Source: an uncultured Eubacteriales bacterium
Lineage (GTDB): Bacteria > Bacillota > Clostridia > Oscillospirales > CAG-272
Assembly (NCBI GenBank): GCA_900552255.1
Contig: URZF01000072.1
Coordinates: 1-7,362 of the forward strand
Length of the DNA: 7,362 nt
Direction of reading: 5' to 3'
Both the position numbers and the translations under genes were made by a program. Under the pieces are notes generated by a model that saw only the letters and a list, made by a program, of their open reading frames with translations, ran no database searches and was not told where the DNA came from. Below are positions 1 to 4,596 of the stretch, in pieces. Numbering within the stretch: position 1 is the stretch's first letter; each line of letters starts with the position of its first letter.

Positions 1-192
1 TTCATCTGCAAGAGCAGCGAGCACATTTTCCGGAATTTCTTCACCGTTTGCCGTATCCACTACCTGAACAGGCTGTCCGTCTATGGAGTATGCAAACAGC
101 AGAATATCAAAATATGGGGTGTCTGTGTAAGCATAAACGCCGCATTTTGATATGTCCTTATCGGATCTTGTTTCGATATCAATTGTAATCAT
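1..192 (-). CDS. Phage-type family A DNA polymerase, N-terminal fragment (gene runs off the left edge)
   Basis: Only the first 64 codons are inside the window; the frame is open to base 1. The product begins MITIDIETRSDKDISKCGVY and continues with a stretch containing DILLFAYSIDGQPVQVVD. This is the start of the DEDD-type 3'-5' exonuclease domain of phage-encoded family A (PolA-like) DNA polymerases. D5 and E7 form the metal-binding DxE of exonuclease motif I. In the family the exonuclease is followed by the polymerase domain, which would lie left of the window. The gene follows the DUF2815-type gene by 53 bp on the same strand, the usual order in replication modules of Clostridia siphophages. 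The ATG at 192 fits the family N terminus best but has only a weak GAG upstream. An in-frame ATG at 219 would add nine residues (MLGWVIEIN). The family call is from memory but the match is strong. Confidence 0.85.
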   Translation of the reverse strand, partial: MITIDIETRSDKDISKCGVYAYTDTPYFDILLFAYSIDGQPVQVVDTANGEEIPENVLAALADE

Positions 193-225
193 GTTTATCT
201 CAATTACCCACCCAAGCATAACGCC

Positions 226-243
226 TAGCTGTCCGCCCAGCTA
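226..243 (-). promoter_or_regulatory. Intergenic hairpin before the DNA polymerase start
   Basis: TAGCTG (226-231) and CAGCTA (238-243) are perfect inverted repeats around a six-base loop. On the coding (minus) strand the loop reads GGCGGA, a purine-rich, ribosome-binding-site-like sequence 12 bases upstream of the alternative polymerase start at 219. The hairpin is followed by no T-run, so it is unlikely to be a terminator. It could modulate polymerase translation relative to the upstream SSB-like gene, or be an mRNA processing site. The structure is seen; the role is inferred. Confidence 0.35.
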
Positions 244-245
244 TC

Positions 246-809
246 TTAGTTCAGAAAATCCTCGTCTTCTACGGTTGTGAAGTCGTCCTCTGCACGGCTG
301 TGACCGCCCAGCGGCTCGCCATCCCGAAGCTTCTGGATGTTCTGCAAGCCGCAGGCAATGCCACGGGATGTTTTGGTGTTGAACGCATAGAAGGTGATGC
401 TGGCTCTGCCATAGACACCGCTGTAAATCTCGCTGTGATCTAAAATCTGCTGGCAGGCAGCGTCCACGATGCCCGGAGCAGTGATGGAATTGGCATTGAC
501 GAAATAGCTGTTGGCATACGCTTCATCGTCTGGTCGCTCCAAATCACCATCCCGAAGCGGGGTCTTGAGAGAAGTCAGCGGTGGAACGGACTTGCTGTTG
601 CCTTTCAACTTGCCCTGCCCCTCCTCGTAGGCAGCCTGAATGGCAGCACGAATCTTCTCGATGGTTTTCGTGTCCGACTTCGGAATGATGAGGGAAACGC
701 TGTACTTCGGCTTACTGTTCTCATCCATCGCCTTTGCTTCCCAGAGGTTGGCGTAGCTAAATCTGCATACACCGGTTACTACTTTTGCAGGATTGATATA
801 CTTTGCCAT
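246..809 (-). CDS. DUF2815-type phage protein, probable single-stranded DNA-binding protein
   Basis: A complete 187-residue protein beginning MAKYINPAKVVTGVCRFSYA. It resembles the DUF2815 family of phage and prophage replication modules, which is often regarded as SSB-like. Visible support is a basic N-terminal half (KYSVSLIIPKSD near 35-46), a beta-rich centre with aromatic residues (SYFVNANS 101-108; ASITFYAFN 136-144), and an acidic C-terminal tail (EDDFTTVEDEDFLN, 174-187) like the protein-docking tails of SSBs. It would coat ssDNA during phage replication and might contact the polymerase encoded next. The start is well set: AGGAG at 818-822 lies eight bases upstream of the ATG. That site abuts the stop codon of the preceding reading frame (823-825), a tight spacing typical of the DUF2800-DUF2815 gene pair. 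The family assignment is fairly secure; the DNA-binding role is inferred. Confidence 0.85.
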   Translation of the reverse strand: MAKYINPAKVVTGVCRFSYANLWEAKAMDENSKPKYSVSLIIPKSDTKTIEKIRAAIQAAYEEGQGKLKGNSKSVPPLTSLKTPLRDGDLERPDDEAYANSYFVNANSITAPGIVDAACQQILDHSEIYSGVYGRASITFYAFNTKTSRGIACGLQNIQKLRDGEPLGGHSRAEDDFTTVEDEDFLN

Positions 810-822
810 AATAAAAACTCCT

Positions 823-948
823 TTATTCTTTGGAATCTACCTGTGCAGTATTCCACGCAGGTCGTTTGTCTGATAGCGGAACAAGTGTTGGTTTGCCCTG
901 TGGTTTCACAAGCAAATCTCCCAACAATTCTTCAAATTTTTTCTTGTT
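823..948 (-). pseudogene. C-terminal remnant of a DUF2800-type phage protein, fused to asnB
   Basis: The last ~40 codons of the frame that starts as asnB do not look like asparagine synthetase. They contain LLVKPQGKPTLVPLSDKRP followed by AWNTAQVD. As I recall, a K-P-x-G-K-P-x-L-V-P-x-S/T-D-K-R-P-A motif near the end is characteristic of DUF2800 proteins, a phage family (possible RecB-like nuclease fold) encoded directly upstream of DUF2815. The next gene here is DUF2815 with its ribosome binding site touching this stop codon, so the tail is in its native place. Codon choice also changes here: CCA, ACA, CTA, TCA and CGA appear within a few codons, whereas the asnB body prefers CCG, ACG, TCC and CGC/CGG. 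The N-terminal ~90% of the DUF2800 gene is absent, replaced by asnB. The exact boundary is blurred by shared sequence at 919-951. Confidence 0.7.
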
Positions 949-2628
949 TAACATGGAGGAAAGGGGCGTGTTCTTTTTTTGCAGTCTTTCCTGAAGAGCA
1001 TCTCTGACCGCGCGTTCATATTCGGGGTTCTGCGTTTTCGGATAGGGACTTTTCTTGCGTGTCAGGATTTTTTCCGGCAGGTATTCCGCCATTGCGTTGC
1101 GCAGAAGCGCCTTCTCCACCTGATTTTCAAATTTGATCTCCCACGGCACGTTGTATACGTATTCCAAAATGCGGTGATCGGCAAACGGGACGCGCACCTC
1201 CACGGCCGAGGCCATGCTCATGCGGTCCTTGCGTTCGAGCAGGGAGGTCATGAAGAATTTGACGGAAAGCCATGTGGCAAGGCGGCTTTGGCGCATCGGT
1301 TCGGTATCCGTGTCGAGCAGCGGGCAGGCGTCCATGCTTTCCTTGTATTTTGTCCGGATATAGTCATAGCCCTCGCCTGCATGGACGAGGTTGTCGTCAA
1401 AGAGGGAAGCGCGCAGCATCGGCTCATGGATCCACGGGAAAAACGGATGGGCGAGCATTTCCGGACGGTAAAACCACGGATATCCGCCGAAAATCTCGTC
1501 GGCGCATTCTCCCGAAATTGCCACCGTATGCTGTTCCTTGATCCGCCGGCAGAAATACAGCAGAGAGGAATCGATGTCCGCCTGTCCCGGATAGTCCCTT
1601 GCAAGCGCCGCCGTTCCGAGAAGTCCCGCGACCTCTTTGGTGGGAGCGGTCAGAACATGATGGCGGGTGCCGAGATAGTGCGCCATGTAGACGGCGTATT
1701 CGTCGTCGCTTTGCGGCTGGAAAAGACTGCTTTTAAAATTCTCGCGGTTGCCCTCGTATTCAAACGAATAGGTGTCGAGCGTCATGCCGTGCTCTCTGTA
1801 ATATTCCGCCGCAACGGAGCTGATGACGGAGGAATCGAGCCCGCCGGAGAGCAGGGTACACAGCGGTACGTCCGATACGAGCTGACGGCGGATGGCGTCT
1901 TTCAGCAGGAAGCGTGTATTTTCGATGATATCGGAACGGCTGTCCCGACATTCGCCGGCCGTGAGCTTCCAATAAGCCTCGACGGAAAGCGAACCATTTT
2001 TCCATACCGCCTGATGCGCGGGCTCGATTTCGCAGATCCCCTTGAAAATGCAGCCGATCCGATCGGGGGAAAGGAAGAGAAGCTCCCAAAGACCGATTCT
2101 GTCCACCTCAGGCCTGATACCGGGATACCGGAGCAGCGCCTTGATTTCGGAAGCGAAGATGAGCGTTTCTCCCGAGACGGCATAAAACAGCGGCTTGATG
2201 CCGAAGCGGTCGCGCGCGAGATAGGTTTCGTCCAGCGCCGCGTCATATACCGCAAAGGCAAAGATGCCGTCGAGCATGGAAGCGCATTTTTTCCCGAAAA
2301 GGATATAGAGATACAGGACGACCTCCGTATCGCAGTAGGTTTTGGGCGTGACGCCGTGTTCTTTGATAAGAGCGGTAAGCTCCGGCGTATTGTACAGCTC
2401 TCCGTTGTAAACGATGGTGAAGTCGTGTCCCATGTAGCTTCTTGTCATCGGCTGTATGCCGTTTTCGACGTCGATGATGGCAAGCCGGTTGTGTCCGAGA
2501 GATACGTTTCCGGAGAGATAGATCCCGTTTTGGTCGGGCCCTCTTGTTTTCATGGTTTCGTTGACGGCGGAAATCACTTCCCGCTGATGTTCTTGATTTC
2601 CGCCCAGAATGCCGCAGATCGAGCACAT
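823..2628 (-). CDS. asnB: Asparagine synthase (glutamine-hydrolysing), chimeric at its C terminus
   Basis: The frame has 601 codons; residues 1 to about 565 are AsnB. The enzyme makes asparagine from aspartate, ATP and glutamine in the cytoplasm. The N-terminal Ntn-type glutamine amidotransferase domain has the nucleophile Cys2 (MCSICG), RGPD (29-32), HNRLAIID (46-53), QPM (59-61), YNGELYN (74-80) and RDRFGIKPLFY (139-149). The synthetase domain has the ATP PP-loop SGGLDSS (261-267), SGECADEIFGGYPWF (372-386), KDRMSMA (467-473), EVRVPFADHR (477-486) and RKKSPYPKT (524-532). ATG 2628 is fixed by the required Cys2 and an AAGGGGGAA ribosome site. After about residue 565 the family's conserved ending (a PWFGQLM-type motif, then AYL and a Trp-containing helix) is missing. 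Codons ~561-601 instead match a phage DUF2800 tail. AsnB identity is certain; whether this fusion exists in a living cell, or is active, is not. Confidence 0.93.
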   Translation of the reverse strand: MCSICGILGGNQEHQREVISAVNETMKTRGPDQNGIYLSGNVSLGHNRLAIIDVENGIQPMTRSYMGHDFTIVYNGELYNTPELTALIKEHGVTPKTYCDTEVVLYLYILFGKKCASMLDGIFAFAVYDAALDETYLARDRFGIKPLFYAVSGETLIFASEIKALLRYPGIRPEVDRIGLWELLFLSPDRIGCIFKGICEIEPAHQAVWKNGSLSVEAYWKLTAGECRDSRSDIIENTRFLLKDAIRRQLVSDVPLCTLLSGGLDSSVISSVAAEYYREHGMTLDTYSFEYEGNRENFKSSLFQPQSDDEYAVYMAHYLGTRHHVLTAPTKEVAGLLGTAALARDYPGQADIDSSLLYFCRRIKEQHTVAISGECADEIFGGYPWFYRPEMLAHPFFPWIHEPMLRASLFDDNLVHAGEGYDYIRTKYKESMDACPLLDTDTEPMRQSRLATWLSVKFFMTSLLERKDRMSMASAVEVRVPFADHRILEYVYNVPWEIKFENQVEKALLRNAMAEYLPEKILTRKKSPYPKTQNPEYERAVRDALQERLQKKNTPLSSMLNKKKFEELLGDLLVKPQGKPTLVPLSDKRPAWNTAQVDSKE

Positions 2629-2648
2629 AAAAAGTTCCCCCTTTTCGC

Positions 2649-2667
2649 GAGAGGCCTTGCGCCTCTC
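2649..2667 (-). promoter_or_regulatory. Hairpin in the asnB 5' leader
   Basis: GAGAGGC (2649-2655) and GCCTCTC (2661-2667) form a perfect 7-bp stem with a five-base loop. In asnB mRNA it would end about 20 bases before the start codon, just upstream of the AAGGGGGAA ribosome site. No T-run follows on the minus strand, so it is not a classical attenuator there. On the plus strand it is followed by TTTTAA, but no plus-strand gene reads into it. It most likely stabilises the leader or tunes translation (inference). Confidence 0.4.
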
Positions 2668-2681
2668 TTTTAAACAATGAC

Positions 2682-2710
2682 AGTATATGAAATTTTTGCA
2701 AAAGTCGTGA
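2682..2710 (-). promoter_or_regulatory. Putative asnB promoter
   Basis: On the minus strand, TATACT (complement of 2682-2687) is a good -10 box, about 54 bases upstream of the asnB start codon. A 17-bp spacer leads to TCACGA (complement of 2705-2710), a poor -35, so the promoter may be weak or activator-dependent. Its -10 box is the mirror image of the -10 box of the divergent promoter at 2749-2754. Confidence 0.45.
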
Positions 2711-2713
2711 GAT

Positions 2714-2725
2714 CGTCATGTGACG
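2714..2725. promoter_or_regulatory. Palindromic operator candidate between divergent promoters
   Basis: CGTCA (2714-2718) and TGACG (2721-2725) form a palindrome with a two-base centre. It lies almost exactly midway between the two opposed TATACT boxes (2682-2687 and 2749-2754) and directly abuts the plus-strand -35 box. This is a reasonable place for a dimeric regulator acting on both asnB and the lipoprotein-sigma operon. No regulator gene in the window can be tied to it. Confidence 0.4.
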
Positions 2726-2726
2726 G

Positions 2727-2754
2727 TTGATTTTTGCACATTTTATGATATACT
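2727..2754 (+). promoter_or_regulatory. Putative promoter of the lipoprotein-sigma factor operon
   Basis: TTGATT (2727-2732), a 16-bp spacer and TATACT (2749-2754) make a plausible housekeeping-sigma promoter reading rightward. The transcript would carry an unusually long leader of about 145 bases before the lipoprotein ATG. A second consensus TATAAT at 2807-2812 has no good -35 and could be an alternative or activated promoter. Confidence 0.5.
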
Positions 2755-2821
2755 GAAAAAACAAAAAATTTAAAAAAATCAGAGAGTGTTTTTTTCGTTT
2801 CATTTGTATAATAGACAAAGT

Positions 2822-2889
2822 CCGAAAACAAAATACAAAATTTAAAATGAAAGCTTTCGGGCTGTCTGCTTGACACATGCTCAAAGCAT
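2822..2889 (+). repeat. Small inverted and tandem repeats in the long leader of the lipoprotein operon
   Basis: The leader holds CCGAAA (2822-2827) pairing with TTTCGG (2855-2860), a 7-bp tandem ACAAAAT (2828-2834 and 2835-2841), the 10-bp palindrome GAAAGCTTTC (2849-2858), and a hairpin ATGCT-CAA-AGCAT (2877-2889) ending five bases before the AAAGGA ribosome site. The hairpins overlap, so alternative folds are possible. I recognise no known riboswitch class. These may be regulator sites, leader RNA structure or chance. Confidence 0.3.
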
Positions 2890-2907
2890 AGAGAAAGGAA
2901 AAAAACA

Positions 2908-3495
2908 ATGAAAAAACTGATTTGCACCATTTTAGCGCTTGCCGCGCTGCTGTGTCTTTTTGCCGCCTGCGGCCAAACGCCGTCGCCGTCCGAAACCACC
3001 GGAAGCACGCCATCGGAGACGAAAAATCCGGAGGAAACAACAGCGCCGACGGAGACGACGGGAGCAGAGGATACGACAGATCCGGAGGAAACGACCGAAG
3101 CGCCGGAGCCGGCAGAGACGATCGACGATATGGCGCTCATGGATATCCTCGATAAGGTCTATTCGGCCTGCGGAAAGTCGGTAGATAATTTCTACAATAC
3201 GGAAGTGGATGCGGAAAATCTTTCACGCTATTTCGGCACGGATTTTGACTTTGCGGAAGCTGTGGCCTCGGAGTACATGATTGGCGGCGGATATTCCTTC
3301 TGCCTTGTCAGAGTCGATTCCGACAGGACGGAGGAGATCGCGGATTTGATAGAAACGCATGCCGATCCGGGAAAGTGGATTTGCATGTTTGCCGAAGAGG
3401 TGACCGTTGCGGTAAACGGCAACGTCGTGATGCTCTGCATGGCGTCGAAGGAAACCTGTCAGGAAATCGAAGCCGCTTTTAAAAATCTGAAATAA
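2908..3495 (+). CDS. Lipoprotein with Thr/Glu/Pro-rich stalk and DUF4358-like domain
   Basis: This 195-residue predicted lipoprotein has a Lys-Lys n-region, a hydrophobic stretch (4-20) and the lipobox FAAC, so Cys21 would be lipidated and the protein anchored outside the membrane. Residues 22 to about 71 form a low-complexity stalk of ETT/DTT, Pro and Gly units, acidic and probably disordered. The C-terminal domain (about 73-195) contains NTEV, a region YMIGGGYSFCLVRVDS (123-138), DPGKWIC (153-159) and a final EAAFKNLK. This matches my memory of DUF4358 lipoproteins from Clostridia; their function is unknown. ATG 2908 follows AAAGGA by eight bases. The gene is first in an operon with a sigma factor 23 bp downstream and a membrane protein after that, suggesting a role in sensing or in the envelope response. 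The lipoprotein call is strong; the domain name is moderate. Confidence 0.82.
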   Translation: MKKLICTILALAALLCLFAACGQTPSPSETTGSTPSETKNPEETTAPTETTGAEDTTDPEETTEAPEPAETIDDMALMDILDKVYSACGKSVDNFYNTEVDAENLSRYFGTDFDFAEAVASEYMIGGGYSFCLVRVDSDRTEEIADLIETHADPGKWICMFAEEVTVAVNGNVVMLCMASKETCQEIEAAFKNLK

Positions 3496-3518
3496 CCTTT
3501 TGAGAGGAGGCGTCTTCT

Positions 3519-4061
3519 ATGGACGGCGAGAGCTTATATCGTCAGTATCTGTTGGGCGAGAAAACGGCTTTCGACGGAATTGTGGAGCTTTACCGTGAAA
3601 ATCTGATTTTTTTTATCAACCGCTATACCGGCGATCTCGACGCCGCCGAGGATTTGTCCCAAGACGCCTTTTTGGAGCTTTTGCTTCATCCGAAACGATA
3701 TGATTTTCGGGTATCGCTCAAAACCTATCTTTTTACGATCGCGCGCAACAAAGCCTTCAATTATCTGAAAAAACGGGGGAGAATCGTATACTCCGATGAA
3801 GAGACTGCCGAGAGGTCGGAGGAATACCGCTCCTTTGAGCAGGAAATGTTGAAAAATGAGGAGAAGCGGACGTTATACAAAGCAATTGCGGGGCTTCCCC
3901 AGGACTATGCTACGGTCATTCATCTGCTTTATTTTGAGGGAATGTCATATTCGGAGGCGGGAGCCGTCATGAAGAAATCCCGTAAGCAAATCGAGAATTT
4001 GGTTATGCGGGCAAGGTCTGCCTTGCACACAACAATGGAAAGGGAGTGGTCATACGGATGA
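3519..4061 (+). CDS. ECF-type RNA polymerase sigma factor (sigma-70 family)
   Basis: This 180-residue protein has the two-domain layout of extracytoplasmic function sigma factors. Region 2 (about 15-88) includes region 2.2 DAAEDLSQDAFLELL (41-55) and the region 2.3/2.4 helix with SLKTYLFTIARNKAFNYLKKR (66-86), which melts and contacts the -10 element. Region 4 (about 115-172) includes LPQDYATVIHLLYFEGMSY (126-144) and the helix-turn-helix KSRKQIENLVMRARSAL (153-169), which reads the -35. Region 3 is absent, as expected. AGAGGAGG eight bases upstream of the ATG fixes the start and suggests strong translation. It follows the lipoprotein gene by 23 bp and overlaps the next gene at ATGA. It probably directs RNA polymerase to a small regulon, possibly including its own operon, though no clear ECF-type AAC/CGTC promoter was seen upstream. 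Confidence 0.93.
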   Translation: MDGESLYRQYLLGEKTAFDGIVELYRENLIFFINRYTGDLDAAEDLSQDAFLELLLHPKRYDFRVSLKTYLFTIARNKAFNYLKKRGRIVYSDEETAERSEEYRSFEQEMLKNEEKRTLYKAIAGLPQDYATVIHLLYFEGMSYSEAGAVMKKSRKQIENLVMRARSALHTTMEREWSYG

Positions 4062-4528
4062 AAACACCGGAGGAATATAAGCGCACGCTTTATGAGAAGC
4101 GCGACCGGCTTTTGTCGGAACGGAAAATGACAAGAAGAAGTATGATTCTTTCTTTTTCCTCGGCAGCGGCTTGCCTTTTGATCGTTTTTTCCGTTCTGCT
4201 TTCACCGGGCGTCGATTTGTTTCACTTGAAGAATAAGGATGCTTACGTGAAAAGAATTATGATCGAGGCAGACGGAAAGGTGATCCGAGATTATGAGGAC
4301 AAAAAGACGGTTTTGGCTGTCGACGAAATGCTTTCTCAAATGTCATTGGCGGAAGAGATGCCGTCCGTGCGGGACGAAGAGCTGCTCTATACCGTCACCC
4401 GGATCGATTCAAACGGAGGTATGACGCTCTCATATTATGTCGAAGCGGGAAATAAAATCAAGCCGTCCGGTATCGGTATAGAGGCGTTCTCCGCTTCCAT
4501 GAGCGATATTTTGGCAAAGTATCCGTAA
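4058..4528 (+). CDS. Single-pass membrane protein, candidate anti-sigma factor or sensor
   Basis: The 156-residue product has a basic, highly charged N-terminal segment (1-28; MKTPEEYKRTLYEKRDRLL), one transmembrane helix (about 29-49; SMILSFSSAAACLLIVFSVLL) and an outer domain of about 105 residues. Its ATG (4058-4060) overlaps the sigma factor's TGA as ATGA, implying translational coupling, with GGGAG 11 bases upstream. A GTG at 4046 would add MVIR but would itself lie inside the GGGAG site, so I prefer the ATG. Position and topology fit an anti-sigma factor. However, the cytoplasmic part is only ~28 residues and has no HxxxCxxC zinc motif or other recognisable anti-sigma domain. The outer domain (YVKRIMIEADGKVIRDYEDK, then YTVTRIDSNGGMTLSYYVE) looks like a small beta-rich domain of unknown family. 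The anti-sigma role is inferred from context only. Confidence 0.75.
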   Translation: MKTPEEYKRTLYEKRDRLLSERKMTRRSMILSFSSAAACLLIVFSVLLSPGVDLFHLKNKDAYVKRIMIEADGKVIRDYEDKKTVLAVDEMLSQMSLAEEMPSVRDEELLYTVTRIDSNGGMTLSYYVEAGNKIKPSGIGIEAFSASMSDILAKYP

Positions 4529-4542
4529 ATCATGCGCAAAAT

Positions 4543-4575
4543 AAAATCTCCCCGCCGTATCGGCGGGGAGATTTT
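4543..4575. terminator. Bidirectional rho-independent terminator between convergent genes
   Basis: Bases 4543-4557 and 4561-4575 are perfectly complementary: a 15-bp stem with a GC-rich core (CTCCCCGCCG) and a TAT loop. The stem is flanked by A-runs on the left and T-runs on the right. Rightward transcripts end in ATTTT; leftward transcripts end in ATTTTATTTT. It lies 14 bp after the membrane-protein stop codon and 21 bp beyond the stop codon of the converging glycoside hydrolase, so it serves both. Confidence 0.95.
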
Positions 4576-4596
4576 CTGACTGCGCTGTATATGAGC

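Noticed and set aside
900..960. A phage or transposon attachment site at the asnB-phage boundary
   Set aside because: No tRNA, integrase, direct repeat or terminal inverted repeat was seen; the boundary looks like a microhomology join, not site-specific insertion.
2092..2650. Cys for Gly in the AsnB synthetase motif (SGECADEIFGG) and Ser for Gly in MCSICG as inactivating changes
   Set aside because: I recall both variants in ordinary Firmicute AsnB proteins, and all core catalytic residues (Cys2, PP-loop, ADE) are kept.
979..2673. A 564-codon open frame on the plus strand, opposite asnB
   Set aside because: It is antisense to a gene with unmistakable AsnB motifs, its translation has no recognisable domain and is rich in Arg/His/Phe as expected of a shadow frame, and its ATG has no good ribosome site.
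2243..3140. Minus-strand frames crossing the asnB start, the intergenic region and the lipoprotein gene
   Set aside because: They overlap two well-supported genes and the promoter region, and their translations are low-complexity Ser/Val or Arg-rich sequence without family features.
4046..4057. GTG start for the membrane protein (adds MVIR)
   Set aside because: The GTG is part of the GGGAG ribosome-site region itself; the ATG at 4058 gives the classical ATGA overlap and a usable ribosome site.
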